From assembly GCA_025499625.1 (NCBI GenBank), contig JAFMVD010000024.1, forward strand, positions 20,860-84,859: DNA of 64,000 nt, given 5' to 3'. The DNA is from Carboxylicivirga fragile. Its GTDB lineage: Bacteria; Bacteroidota; Bacteroidia; Bacteroidales; Marinilabiliaceae. This document shows positions 1 to 9,246 of the stretch, piece by piece. The position numbers were made by a program, and so were the translations under genes. The notes below the pieces were generated by a model. The model was not told where the DNA came from. It made no database searches and saw only the letters and a list, made by a program, of their open reading frames with translations. The number at the start of each line of letters is the position of its first letter. Position 1 is the first letter of the stretch.

Positions 1-863
1 TAAATGCAGAAAGCTTAGATGCGATCACACAAAAACGCTATCCGAATGCCAAAGCCTTTGATGATGATTTGGCAAGCATGTTAATGAAGCTTGGTTTTAG
101 TAAAGATAAGTCAGAATTTTTGGCAGAACGTATCGATGTTGATCCGGCGCGAGGTTCCGGGCATGCCTGGGGTGCTTCCATGAAAGGTGAAACGGCGCAT
201 TTGCGTACTCGCATTCCAGAAGGCGGAATGGATTATAAAGGATATAATATTGCCGTTCACGAGTTTGGGCATAACGTGGAGCAAACCATTTCATTATACG
301 ATGTGGATTATTACATGTTGAATGGTGTGCCTAACACAGCTTTTACCGAAGCGCTTGCTTTTATTTTCCAGAAACGTGATTTAGAGCTACTAGGGATTAA
401 TAATAAAAACCCACAGAAAGAAGCTTTACAAACTTTGGATAATTTCTGGTCAACCTACGAAATAATGGGTGTATCATTATTGGATCAACGCATGTGGTTG
501 TGGTTATATGATAATCCAACTGCCACAGCTGATCAATTAAAAGCAGCAGTTCAAAAGATGGCTATTGAAATTTGGAATGATTATTATGCGCCTGTTTTTG
601 GTGTTAAGGATCAACCAATTTTGGCCATTTATTCGCACATGATCAATAGTCCAATTTATTTATCGAATTATGCTTTTGGTCATTTAATTCAGTTTCAGGT
701 GGAGCAGTATTTAATGTCAGCTGACTTTGCTTCTGAAGTTGAGCGTTTATTCCGTATCGGTTGCATTACACCTAATGCATGGATGCAAGAAGGTTTAAAG
801 GAAGATATCTCGATTAAGTCCATTATAAAAGAAGCTGGCAAAGCTGTGAAGGAAGTTTCGTAA
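1..863 (+). CDS. Zinc metallopeptidase, C-terminal part (5' end outside window)
   Basis: The reading frame is open from base 3 with no start needed, so this is the 3' part of a longer gene; the in-frame TTG at 69 and ATG at 78 are internal codons. The product carries an HEFGH zinc motif (encoded at 258-272), and a Glu in TEALAF about 30 residues later is a plausible third zinc ligand, as in gluzincin (M2/M3-like) peptidases. About 285 residues are visible, mostly helical. The exact family and the presence of a signal peptide cannot be judged without the upstream part. A 15-bp hairpin follows the stop. Confidence 0.75.
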   Translation, partial: NAESLDAITQKRYPNAKAFDDDLASMLMKLGFSKDKSEFLAERIDVDPARGSGHAWGASMKGETAHLRTRIPEGGMDYKGYNIAVHEFGHNVEQTISLYDVDYYMLNGVPNTAFTEALAFIFQKRDLELLGINNKNPQKEALQTLDNFWSTYEIMGVSLLDQRMWLWLYDNPTATADQLKAAVQKMAIEIWNDYYAPVFGVKDQPILAIYSHMINSPIYLSNYAFGHLIQFQVEQYLMSADFASEVERLFRIGCITPNAWMQEGLKEDISIKSIIKEAGKAVKEVS

Positions 864-865
864 AC

Positions 866-914
866 TAAGGATCGTATCTTTAGTTGTATTGCATCTAATA
901 AGATGCGATCCTTA
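866..914 (+). terminator. Hairpin after the peptidase gene
   Basis: Arms 866-880 and 900-914 pair over 15 bp with one G-U, starting three bases after the peptidase stop codon. There is no real T-run after it, so it may be an mRNA 3'-end stabiliser as much as an intrinsic terminator. The arms resemble those of the hairpins at 12931-12978 and 21081-21112. Confidence 0.5.
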
Positions 915-946
915 ATTTAAGGTGTCATCTGTATTAAACTATAAAA

Positions 947-980
947 AAAAGCGAGTAGAAATTAATCTACTCGCTTTTTA
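947..980. terminator. Bidirectional intrinsic terminator
   Basis: A-rich tract, GCGAGTAGA arm, short AT loop, TCTACTCGC arm and T-tract. It works in both directions and lies between the peptidase gene (+) and the sigma factor gene (-), which converge here. Confidence 0.85.
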
Positions 981-1007
981 ATACCAATCTATTATAGTTG
1001 ACTATAG

Positions 1008-1499
1008 CTATTCAATCATTTTTTGCAATTTCTTGCGTCCAAAGAAAATTCGACTTTTAACTGTGCCAATTGGCATTTCAAGCTTATCCGCTATTTCTTT
1101 GTATTTATATCCTTCCATGTGCATTGTTAATGGTCTTTTAAAATCGCCATCAAGGTTGCTCATGTGATTTGATATCTCATTGGTATAATGAAGAATATCA
1201 GGAGTGTCATTAGTGTAATACTTGTTTGATAAATAATTAACTTCATCTACAAGCATAGGAGCCTGTCGCATTTTATACCTTCTACGGTAATTATTGATGA
1301 ATGAATTACGCATAATGGTATGCATCCATGCAGAAAAGTTGGTGTTCATAACGAATTTTTCACGCGACGATAAGGCACGAAAATTAGTTTCCTGCAATAG
1401 GTCGTTTGCATCTTCTTCATTCGTAGTCAATGTAAGGGCGTAGCTAAACATTCTCTGTTGAAGCCCCAATAAGCGATGGTTGAATTGTTCTGCGGTCAT
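1008..1499 (-). CDS. ECF-type RNA polymerase sigma factor
   Basis: The protein has 163 residues, the normal size for a group 4 (ECF) sigma factor with only regions 2 and 4. Region 2 (about residues 10-80) has the EDANDLLQET helix and FSAWMHTIMRNSFINNYRR, which binds the core enzyme and melts the -10. Region 4 (about 110-160) ends in the helix-turn-helix YKEIADKLEMPIGTVKSRI. There is no anti-sigma gene next to it: the neighbours are a convergent peptidase gene and a divergent cyd operon. How it is controlled, and its regulon, cannot be read from this window. Confidence 0.93.
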   Translation of the reverse strand: MTAEQFNHRLLGLQQRMFSYALTLTTNEEDANDLLQETNFRALSSREKFVMNTNFSAWMHTIMRNSFINNYRRRYKMRQAPMLVDEVNYLSNKYYTNDTPDILHYTNEISNHMSNLDGDFKRPLTMHMEGYKYKEIADKLEMPIGTVKSRIFFGRKKLQKMIE

Positions 1500-1948
1500 C
1501 TTTCTGGGTATTTTTCGTTAAAACTTCATTTCTTTCGACACAACTGCTCGGGTGTTTAACGGTTGTTATCAATTAAGAAATATAATTTAGTTATTTTTTA
1601 ATTTTTATGCAACTGATTGTCAGTACTTTTTTATAATGTAGTAAATAAGTATTGAAATACCTGATTGCGGAATAAAGGTGAACAAAAATTATTTAAGTAC
1701 CAAATTTGTTCAACATATAATATTCTTAATTGGTCAATATTATTTGTAAATTTGGCCTTTCAGAAGTTCTAAAAGGTTTATTTTCAAGATAAAAAGCTAA
1801 CGGAAAAAATTTTATCATTTTTTTACATCTGAAGTAGAATCTCGTAAAATATGTTTCTTTTATTTAATCTTGTTTAAGGATATGAAAAAAATGTCGAGCT
1901 TAAAAATTGAAATAATAACTTATGGAGAGGCTTTATAATTGTTGAATA
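1500..1948. other. Intergenic region between sigma factor and cyd operon
   Basis: About 450 very AT-rich bases separate the divergent sigma factor and cyd genes and should hold both promoters. A TAnnTTTG-type -7 element (TAAATTTG) lies at 1747-1754, but no TTTG box at the usual 19-21 bp upstream supports it. I see no convincing ORF, RNA gene or riboswitch. Confidence 0.5.
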
Positions 1949-2161
1949 ATGAATTGGATAAAGAAGGTATATCGTTTTTATCGGGATGGATTTAGAGGTT
2001 TGTCGGATTGGGGCAGAACCATGTGGATAATAATCCTGTTAAAACTGTTTGTGATGTTTGCCATTTTAAAATTGTTCTTTTTTACGGATACGCTTAAAAA
2101 CAAGTATGATACGGATGAAGAAAGAGCTCAACATGTACTCGAAGAATTAATTACACACTAA
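1949..2161 (+). CDS. DUF4492 small membrane protein of the cyd operon
   Basis: This is a 70-residue protein with one hydrophobic segment (about residues 24-46), a basic aromatic N-terminus (WIKKVYRFYRDGFR) and a charged C-terminal tail. It matches the DUF4492 family as I know it, which in Bacteroidota usually sits just upstream of cydA. It ends 14 bp before cydA, so co-transcription is likely. A role in assembly or stability of cytochrome bd is inferred from position only; no catalytic motif is visible. Confidence 0.85.
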   Translation: MNWIKKVYRFYRDGFRGLSDWGRTMWIIILLKLFVMFAILKLFFFTDTLKNKYDTDEERAQHVLEELITH

Positions 2162-2175
2162 ACTTTTATTATATA

Positions 2176-3771
2176 ATGTTTGAATCAATAGATTTTGCAC
2201 TTGTCAATTGGTCGAGGGCACAATTTGCACTAACAGCCATGTTTCATTGGCTCTTTGTTCCGTTAACTCTCGGACTTGGTTTTATCATTGCTTTTATGGA
2301 AACCATTTATGTGCGAACGGGTGATCCCGAATGGAAACGAATTACTAAATTCTGGATGAAACTCTTTGGCATTAATTTCGCCATTGGTGTAGCGACGGGA
2401 ATTATTCTTGAATTTGAATTTGGCACCAACTGGTCAAATTATTCATGGTTTGTTGGCGATATTTTTGGAGCGCCCCTGGCCATTGAAGGAATCATGGCCT
2501 TTTTCCTTGAAAGTACGTTTATAGCAGTTATGTTTTTTGGCTGGGGAAAGGTGAGTAAGCGATTTCACTTAACAGCTACTTGGTTAACAGCCATTGGCGC
2601 CAATTTATCTGCTTTGTGGATTTTGGTAGCAAATGCCTGGATGCAAAATCCAATTGGGATGAAATTTAATCCTGAGATGGCGCGGAACGAAATGGTCAAC
2701 TTCTGGGATATTGTATTATCCGAAACAGCCGTGAACAAGTTTCTGCACACTACCACTTCGGGTTATGTACTCGCATCTGTTTTTGTTGTAGGTGTTAGTG
2801 CATGGTTCTTATTAAAGAAAAGGCACATCTTATTTGCCAAACGTAGCATTGTTATTGGTTCGGTTTTTGGAATTGTTTCGTCCATAATGGTTATTGCTTC
2901 AGGAGATGGCTCGGCCAGAGAGGTTGCAAAGAATCAGCCAATGAAGTTTGCCGCCATGGAGTCGCTTTACGAAGGACAAACAAATGCGCCTTTAATTGCC
3001 ATTGGCTTGTTTGGAAAGCCACATGACACACCAATGCATCGTAAATCAGATCAAGATTTTCTGATGAAAATTGAAATTCCGAACATGTTATCATATATGG
3101 CATTTTTAAAAGTAGATGCTTTTGTTCCTGGTATTAAAGATTTGGTATTGGGGAACGAGGACTACAACATCATGTCGTATAAGGAGAAAATTAAGCGTGG
3201 ATATGAAGCCCAGCAGGTATTGAAAGCTTTTAAGGAAGCAAAAGGAGTTGATGCGGTAGAATATAATCGCTTAAAAGCAAAGTTTGACGACAAGCATTGG
3301 GTGGAAAACTACTTTCGCTACTTTGGATATGGAAATTATTACGATCCAAACCCTGAGCAGTTGGAGTTAAATGCTTTTAAGATTGTGCCACCGATATCAT
3401 TATCATTTTATGCGTTTCATATTATGGTTGCTTTAGGCGGACATTTCCTTTTACTCTTTATTGTAATACTCTATTTTGCCTTATACAGTCGTATCGAGAA
3501 TAAAAAGTTGGTGCTTTACACAGCGCTTTGGACCATTCCTTTTGCCTACATCGCAAGTCAATCGGGCTGGGTGGTTGCAGAGGTGGGCCGTCAGCCGTGG
3601 GTTATTCAAGACCTAATGCCAACCATGACTGCCGTATCTAAAATTGATACGAGTTCAGTAATGATCACTTTCGGATTGTTTACTATAACTTTTGTAGGAT
3701 TGGCAATTGCCGAAGTGCGCATAATGGTGAAACAAATTAAGAATGGACCAAAAGAAGGAGGGAATAAATAA
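2176..3771 (+). CDS. cydA: Cytochrome bd ubiquinol oxidase subunit I
   Basis: Subunit I of the quinol-oxidising, oxygen-reducing bd oxidase in the inner membrane; it carries hemes b558, b595 and d. The 531-residue polytopic protein has the N-terminal His in MFHWLFVP (His24, equivalent to the E. coli high-spin heme ligand His19). The quinol-site GRQPW motif is at 471-475. The Q-loop segment KFAAMESLYEGQT matches the conserved Lys/Glu quinol-binding region. The gene overlaps cydB by one base, which indicates translational coupling. High-affinity oxygen use fits life at low oxygen. Confidence 0.98.
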   Translation: MFESIDFALVNWSRAQFALTAMFHWLFVPLTLGLGFIIAFMETIYVRTGDPEWKRITKFWMKLFGINFAIGVATGIILEFEFGTNWSNYSWFVGDIFGAPLAIEGIMAFFLESTFIAVMFFGWGKVSKRFHLTATWLTAIGANLSALWILVANAWMQNPIGMKFNPEMARNEMVNFWDIVLSETAVNKFLHTTTSGYVLASVFVVGVSAWFLLKKRHILFAKRSIVIGSVFGIVSSIMVIASGDGSAREVAKNQPMKFAAMESLYEGQTNAPLIAIGLFGKPHDTPMHRKSDQDFLMKIEIPNMLSYMAFLKVDAFVPGIKDLVLGNEDYNIMSYKEKIKRGYEAQQVLKAFKEAKGVDAVEYNRLKAKFDDKHWVENYFRYFGYGNYYDPNPEQLELNAFKIVPPISLSFYAFHIMVALGGHFLLLFIVILYFALYSRIENKKLVLYTALWTIPFAYIASQSGWVVAEVGRQPWVIQDLMPTMTAVSKIDTSSVMITFGLFTITFVGLAIAEVRIMVKQIKNGPKEGGNK

Positions 3772-4904
3772 TGTTTGAAGCACTATCACATTTAGCTTTA
3801 CAGCAATATTGGTGGATAATTGTCTCTCTTCTGGGAGCTATACTGGTGTTTTTAATGTTTGTACAAGGTGGACAAACATTGCTGTATACAATTGGAAAAA
3901 CAGATATGGAACGCACCATTTTGGTGAATACACTTGGCCGAAAATGGGAATTTACTTTTACAACTCTTGTCACATTCGGTGGAGCTTTCTTTGCATCTTT
4001 TCCACTGTTTTATAGTACAAGTTTTGGAGGAGCCTATTGGGTCTGGATGATTATTTTGTTCGCGTTTGTATTGCAAGCAGTGGCTTATGAGTTTCGATCG
4101 CGACCAAATAATTTTTTCGGGGCAAAAACCTACGAAGTCTTTTTAATGCTCAACGGTTTGATTGGGACAGTATTAATCGGAACGGCCGTGGCAACTTTTT
4201 TCACTGGCTCAGCTTTCAGTGTGAATGATTTAAATCAATCGCAGTGGGAACTTTCTTCTCATGGACTTGAAGCAGCGCTAAACTTGCACAACTTATCATT
4301 AGGTTTGGCGGTATTCTTCCTGGCAAGATGTCTGGCATTACTTTATTTTATGAATAGTGTTCAACACGACGAAATATTAAAGCGAGCAAGAAAGCAATTA
4401 CTTAACAATGCCATTCCGTTTGTGGTATTTTTTCTCACTTTCGTAATTTGCTTGATGTTTCGTAATGGTTATGCAGTAAATGCGGAAACCGGATTGGTTA
4501 CCATGCAGGAGTATAAATACGCGATTAACTTATTCGAGATGCCCGTGGTATTCATCATGTTTTTAATTGGTGTTGTAGCTGTTTTGTACAGCATCACCAT
4601 AAGTATATTAAGGGTGCATACCAAAGGAATATGGTGTGCGGGTGCAGGAACCATTCTGACGGTGTTAAGCTTGTTTCTTTTGGCAGGATTTAATAACACC
4701 TCATTCTACCCATCGAGTTTCGATTTACAAAGTTCATTAACCATTCAGAATTCGTCTTCGAGTCATTTCACTTTAACTGTGATGAGTTACGTGTCGTTAA
4801 TGGTACCTTTTGTAATTGCCTACATTTGGTATGTGTGGAAGTCGATTAATAATAAACCCATCGATGAAGAAGAAATGGGTGAGGAAGATTTACATGTGTA
4901 TTAA
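3771..4904 (+). CDS. cydB: Cytochrome bd ubiquinol oxidase subunit II
   Basis: Subunit II, with 377 residues and about eight or nine membrane spans; it pairs with CydA and holds no heme in most family members. The start ATG uses the last A of the cydA stop codon. An AAGGAGGG ribosome-binding stretch lies just before the cydA stop, which is noteworthy in a phylum that seldom relies on Shine-Dalgarno pairing. The C-terminus ends in a short acidic cytoplasmic tail. A 41-aa membrane protein gene follows after 17 bases. Confidence 0.97.
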   Translation: MFEALSHLALQQYWWIIVSLLGAILVFLMFVQGGQTLLYTIGKTDMERTILVNTLGRKWEFTFTTLVTFGGAFFASFPLFYSTSFGGAYWVWMIILFAFVLQAVAYEFRSRPNNFFGAKTYEVFLMLNGLIGTVLIGTAVATFFTGSAFSVNDLNQSQWELSSHGLEAALNLHNLSLGLAVFFLARCLALLYFMNSVQHDEILKRARKQLLNNAIPFVVFFLTFVICLMFRNGYAVNAETGLVTMQEYKYAINLFEMPVVFIMFLIGVVAVLYSITISILRVHTKGIWCAGAGTILTVLSLFLLAGFNNTSFYPSSFDLQSSLTIQNSSSSHFTLTVMSYVSLMVPFVIAYIWYVWKSINNKPIDEEEMGEEDLHVY

Positions 4905-4921
4905 GATAAAAAAAATAGGAT

Positions 4922-5047
4922 ATGAATTACCTACATCAAGTATTATGGTATATGGCCTTACCGCTAACTATTGTTGTTAGTTATTATGCTGTAAGGTTAG
5001 CCTTAAAGATTTTTCATAAAAAACTTGAGGCGCAGAAGGATCAATAA
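4922..5047 (+). CDS. 41-residue single-span membrane protein (possible CydX-like subunit)
   Basis: The small frame runs ATG at 4922 to TAA at 5045-5047. It encodes 41 residues with one strongly hydrophobic segment (about 8-27) and a basic tail (KIFHKKLEAQKDQ). It lies 17 bases after cydB and directly before the terminator, where proteobacterial cyd operons encode the small subunits CydX/CydH. I cannot show homology to CydX; the role as an accessory bd oxidase subunit is inferred from size, topology and position. Confidence 0.7.
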   Translation: MNYLHQVLWYMALPLTIVVSYYAVRLALKIFHKKLEAQKDQ

Positions 5048-5054
5048 AACTTAT

Positions 5055-5087
5055 ACTCCCGGGGTACAGCCTCGGGAGTTTTTTTGT
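5055..5087 (+). terminator. Intrinsic terminator of the cyd operon
   Basis: Stem ACTCCCG (5055-5061) with CGGGAGT (5073-5079), followed by a seven-T run. It lies eight bases after the small membrane protein gene and shows that this gene belongs to the cyd transcript. Confidence 0.9.
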
Positions 5088-5093
5088 TTAACC

Positions 5094-5912
5094 TTATCTC
5101 TTGTTCTTTTTCATTTGTTCATCTTCAAATATTTGAAAATACTCCTTTGCATAATTATATAATGGTCCTAAATACCCATCAAAGGGACCCAGATTTTTGA
5201 ATTTCTTATTAAAAGTAGGATACCTACTTATGGCCAGAATCATTGTATTGTAAATTTCATCTTCTGGATATTTATATTTAAGCCAGTTATTTGCAACCGA
5301 ATCTAATCTTTGCTCAGAAATACTAGAAAGATTGAGAGAAAATACGGTGTCTAGATTGATAGTATTATCTTTTGTAAGAAGGTTAATTGTAAAAACAGGT
5401 GCTAATTCATACTTCCCTTTTTTTCCTATTGGTAACTCTAGGCATCTTGATATTTTTAATTGTCCATTTTCATGCGTGATTTTATCTATGTGATATTCAT
5501 AGCTTTGTAGTATTCTGGTTGCCGAATTGCATTCAAATATTTCAAAACCTCTAAAATAAACTGAACTATCTGGATACTTATAGCCAGACACAATGGTGTC
5601 AATTATTTCATTAGCTGAATAACCACAAACAATAAATCTAAAATTTTGCTTATGGACTTCTATTATCGGCTCTCCTGGTGACGAAAAGAAGCTCTCAATA
5701 CATTTACAGTTGATTTTTAACGAATCGAGATTTGGTTCATATTCTTCTAAAGAATCATCTCTGGAGGAGCTATATTCAGTAAGGCCTTCAAAAACAATCC
5801 CTTTCGTTTCGTTTAGAGTTTCATGAATTGATTTTTTAGTATTCTTTTGGTTTGGAAGGCTGCAGCTTGAAATAACTATTGTCAATAGTATAACAGTATA
5901 AATAAATTTCAT
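5094..5912 (-). CDS. Hypothetical lipoprotein
   Basis: The 272-residue protein starts with a short basic/hydrophobic signal peptide and a lipobox-like ISSC (Cys at about residue 16), so it is probably lipidated and faces the periplasm or cell surface. The rest is soluble, with many charged residues and no recognised domain. It ends the minus-strand run that includes the Cache-DUF294 gene, 15 bases upstream. I do not recognise a function. Confidence 0.75.
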   Translation of the reverse strand: MKFIYTVILLTIVISSCSLPNQKNTKKSIHETLNETKGIVFEGLTEYSSSRDDSLEEYEPNLDSLKINCKCIESFFSSPGEPIIEVHKQNFRFIVCGYSANEIIDTIVSGYKYPDSSVYFRGFEIFECNSATRILQSYEYHIDKITHENGQLKISRCLELPIGKKGKYELAPVFTINLLTKDNTINLDTVFSLNLSSISEQRLDSVANNWLKYKYPEDEIYNTMILAISRYPTFNKKFKNLGPFDGYLGPLYNYAKEYFQIFEDEQMKKNKR

Positions 5913-5927
5913 TTATGGATATTTTAA

Positions 5928-8387
5928 TTAACTCAAATGTTTAAACGTCAAACTCAATTGTGCTTGCAACTCCATAATTTCCTTATGCGATTTTTTTAGC
6001 GTGTTTTGTTCAATATGCGATAGCACCTTGAAATTAACAGTATTCTCTGGAGCTTCATTGTTCAGCACGGCTTGTGATTGTAGTTTCAAACGAAGTTGCA
6101 TCAGATAGTTATAAATCTGTTTGAGCTCATTTTTATGTTCAAGTGAGAATTCCTTTTGTTCAAAGAGTAACTCTATTCGTTCGATTGTATTGCTTGCTTG
6201 TAATTGATGAACCAGACCATAAATACGGACGTATCCAATTAAAGGCAATAGCACCTTTTTTAAATTAAAAGCTTCGGCATCGGCTGTGACTTTATATTTG
6301 ATTATGGAGTTAGCCATGTGGTAAAAGAATAGGCCATTATCTTTTACAATGTCATTTATGTGTTCGCGTAATTCGTTAATTAATTTACCTTCACCGTAAA
6401 TACATCTAAAATCAAAAAAAGTACTGCTGTCCAAAACACTTTGAGGGTCTGGGGAATTAATCCACTTTGAGAAATAATCTTTCCAAGTAGAAATCGATTG
6501 ACACCATTTTTTATTACTCGCCATAATCTCACCAATGCAATAGTTATAACCAATGGTATGCAGGTGTTTATTAATGGACTTTGCTAGATGGTGAAAATAC
6601 ACTTGATCTTGTTCTGTTGCCGAATTCGATAGCACTATGGCATTATCTTGATCGGTTTTGAGTGTTTGTTCCATGCGACCTTCGCTGCCAAGTGCCATAA
6701 AGGCAAAATCACATGGAGGAGTTCCATGCTCTTCAATGGCCAAATCAATTACACGAATAGAAATAGCATCGGCTACCGATGTGATTATGCGGGTTGTATT
6801 TTGGGCATTATCACTATTTACAATAATAGCATTAATGAGCACCGGAACATGATTGTAAATCTGTTTAAGCTCATCAATATGTTGGCTGTTTTCGATTTCT
6901 TGAATTATATAACTTAATGAGTTTCGCTGTACTTCTAACGCTTCCTGATTACCGATTACGCCTACTACATTATTCTGGGTGTTTTTCACCAAGAGGTGCG
7001 AAATGCCTTCTTGACGGAACAGGAGAACTGCTTCGTACAAAAGGGCATTTTCAGAAATTTGTGCAACCGGGGCACTCATTATATTAACAACCTTACTTTC
7101 GAGACTAATTTCTTTGGCCAGAACACGCTTTTTCAAATCCGTATCGTTAACAACACCAATAATGGTTTGTGCTTGCTTTACGAATATAACTTTCTGATTT
7201 TTTAAAGTCATCAGTGTGGCAACCTCCTTAATAGAGGTATCTATTTCACATGTTAAAGCCGATTTTACAAACGACTTAATTGGTTGATTCATTAATAACA
7301 ATGAAGTTTGCAGTTCCTGCGAAAGCTGTTTGGTGCTTGTTTCCAGCTGTTTTTTACGGCTCACATCTTTGGCTACTACAATAAACGCCTCTTGATTGGA
7401 GTATATGATTCGTGATATGGAAATAACAATCGGTCGGCTTGCTTTACCATTGCAAATCAGTTCGGTTTCGGCAGAAACACTCTTTTTAGGATCAGAAAAT
7501 AAAGAAAGAACCTGATCCCATTTGATGGTAAAAAGATCGTTGAACGACGCTCCTGTTAGTTCTCTGGATGGACAGTCTATCATCGTGGCAAACTTTAGGT
7601 TATTAAAGGCCACTCGATTATCCACAAACATCAAAGTGCCTTCAGTGGAGGCATCAACTAGTGTTTTATATTTTTGCTTCGATTGTATCAGTTTTTGCTC
7701 TGCTGCTTTTCGTTTGTTTTCAATATTAAGGCTTTGTCGGATGATGTATATTAGGGCAATGATGATGATAGCGACAATGATCGATGATATTTTTAAGAGG
7801 CGATTTTTTAATGCGGCTATTTCTTGTTCCACATCTTCAAGGTAGATGCCTGTTCCGATTAGCCATCCCCAATCATCAAAACCTTTAACAAAGGATAATT
7901 TTGGCACAACTCGGGAGGTATCATCTTTCCATTGCCAATAGTAATCGATAAACCCTTCATTATCTTCTTTTACCAATTTTACGGCATCCACAAATAATTT
8001 CTTCTCGTGCGAATCCTTAAAATCTTCCAGGTTAGTATTATTGAGCTCAAGTAGATACGGGTGCATAATCATTTTCGGAGAATAGTCAATCAGCCAGAAA
8101 TAATCCTTGCGTTCCACGCCATACCGCATTTGTTCTATTTGATCCGCTGCTACTTTTTGCGCTTGTTCAAGACTTAATTCACCCCTTACATATTCCAGAT
8201 GATGTTCTTCCAATATGCTCCATGCCGTATTGGTTAATTCGCGAATCATCTCTTTTTTTCGATCCATCATATTTTTCTCAAAGTGAGGGATGATTATCGC
8301 AAAGAAGGAAATAATAAAAAGCACAATAGCTAATATGGATGGTGCCACTATGCTAATGAAGAATTTATTGAGGTTTTTTTCAGACAT
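5928..8387 (-). CDS. Cache-PAS-CBS-DUF294 signalling protein
   Basis: An 819-residue membrane protein with domains in this order. TM1 is 11-33, and a periplasmic single-Cache (sCache_2-like) domain spans about 40-190 (YFWLIDYSP, WGWLIGTGIY). TM2 is 200-216, a PAS-like domain is about 236-345, and two CBS domains span about 370-490. A DUF294 putative nucleotidyltransferase (490-640) has the motif GSEGRMEQTLKTDQDN at 567-582, and a helical DUF294 C-terminal domain follows. The NTase motif keeps the Gly-Ser and the Asp pair of the pol-beta/GlnD superfamily, so activity is plausible. CBS-DUF294 proteins are often encoded beside VC_2705-type symporters, as here; the likely job is coupling an external ligand to uptake or metabolism, but substrate and target are unknown. 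Confidence 0.88.
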   Translation of the reverse strand: MSEKNLNKFFISIVAPSILAIVLFIISFFAIIIPHFEKNMMDRKKEMIRELTNTAWSILEEHHLEYVRGELSLEQAQKVAADQIEQMRYGVERKDYFWLIDYSPKMIMHPYLLELNNTNLEDFKDSHEKKLFVDAVKLVKEDNEGFIDYYWQWKDDTSRVVPKLSFVKGFDDWGWLIGTGIYLEDVEQEIAALKNRLLKISSIIVAIIIIALIYIIRQSLNIENKRKAAEQKLIQSKQKYKTLVDASTEGTLMFVDNRVAFNNLKFATMIDCPSRELTGASFNDLFTIKWDQVLSLFSDPKKSVSAETELICNGKASRPIVISISRIIYSNQEAFIVVAKDVSRKKQLETSTKQLSQELQTSLLLMNQPIKSFVKSALTCEIDTSIKEVATLMTLKNQKVIFVKQAQTIIGVVNDTDLKKRVLAKEISLESKVVNIMSAPVAQISENALLYEAVLLFRQEGISHLLVKNTQNNVVGVIGNQEALEVQRNSLSYIIQEIENSQHIDELKQIYNHVPVLINAIIVNSDNAQNTTRIITSVADAISIRVIDLAIEEHGTPPCDFAFMALGSEGRMEQTLKTDQDNAIVLSNSATEQDQVYFHHLAKSINKHLHTIGYNYCIGEIMASNKKWCQSISTWKDYFSKWINSPDPQSVLDSSTFFDFRCIYGEGKLINELREHINDIVKDNGLFFYHMANSIIKYKVTADAEAFNLKKVLLPLIGYVRIYGLVHQLQASNTIERIELLFEQKEFSLEHKNELKQIYNYLMQLRLKLQSQAVLNNEAPENTVNFKVLSHIEQNTLKKSHKEIMELQAQLSLTFKHLS

Positions 8388-8401
8388 AATGAGGCTATAA
8401 A

Positions 8402-9148
8402 TCAGATGCGCTTGGTTTGAACGATATTGGTTTCTGTATCATAAATGCAAAACCCTTTACCTAAGCGACTACCGGCAATAGGCGGAACCAATATGCAATC
8501 GTTTTTTTGCGCGTTGTATTTTTTATTAAATCGTTTTCCTATAATTGAATGATCATTGGCCACATATAGACCAGAGAAATGAAAATGCCCGGCGAAGGCT
8601 ATTTCACAATCGTGATCCTTCATAAATTGTTTGTGTTGACCAAATTCATCTATTTCTGTCAAAAATATCTTCATCGACCCACTTAGGTTTGGATAGATAA
8701 AATGTGAAAGAAAAATATTAATCTCCTTCGTTTTTATAATATGGTATTCAGGAAGCGATTTAAGGAAGGCAACGTCATTTTTTGTGTAAAGAGGATCCAG
8801 TTCATCATGATCGTAAAGCCATATTTTCCCTTGCGCTTTTTCCGCTCTTGCGTGGTAATCCATATCGTACCAATTGTCCGGAAAATTAAAAGAGCTTTTC
8901 ACCGATGGCGTTCGCTGAGCAGCATGTAGGTCGTGATTGCCCGCAATAATGATGCTGCAATTTTCTCTTACCAAGCGCAGACATTCATGCGCATCTCTGG
9001 TATCGAAATAATGATAATGAGGTACACTAAAACCGGATATATCGCCAAGACAGATAATTTCATCGCAATTGAGCTTTTCAATTTTCTTGAGTGCTCGCTT
9101 TAGATGCACAATGTCTTCATGTATATCGGTTAGTATGGCGTATCTCAT
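8402..9148 (-). CDS. Calcineurin-like metallophosphoesterase
   Basis: A 248-residue cytoplasmic protein with the metallophosphoesterase signature: DIH at 8-10, GD at 35-36, GNHD at 70-73, and a later GHFHFSG metal-binding motif near residue 198. The order D-x-H, GD, GNHD, GHxH gives a complete dinuclear metal site. The substrate is not evident; relatives hydrolyse phosphodiesters, diadenosine tetraphosphate or phosphoproteins. It is 14 bases upstream of the Cache-DUF294 gene on the same strand, so co-transcription is likely. Confidence 0.9.
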   Translation of the reverse strand: MRYAILTDIHEDIVHLKRALKKIEKLNCDEIICLGDISGFSVPHYHYFDTRDAHECLRLVRENCSIIIAGNHDLHAAQRTPSVKSSFNFPDNWYDMDYHARAEKAQGKIWLYDHDELDPLYTKNDVAFLKSLPEYHIIKTKEINIFLSHFIYPNLSGSMKIFLTEIDEFGQHKQFMKDHDCEIAFAGHFHFSGLYVANDHSIIGKRFNKKYNAQKNDCILVPPIAGSRLGKGFCIYDTETNIVQTKRI

Positions 9149-9246
9149 TAAAATTAGCTTGTTTACTTCTTAAGTGCCTTGTACCTAAAGATAGTAGAAT
9201 ATTTTCTTTCCACATCGATGAAAGGAATGTAAATGATGTGTTGATC

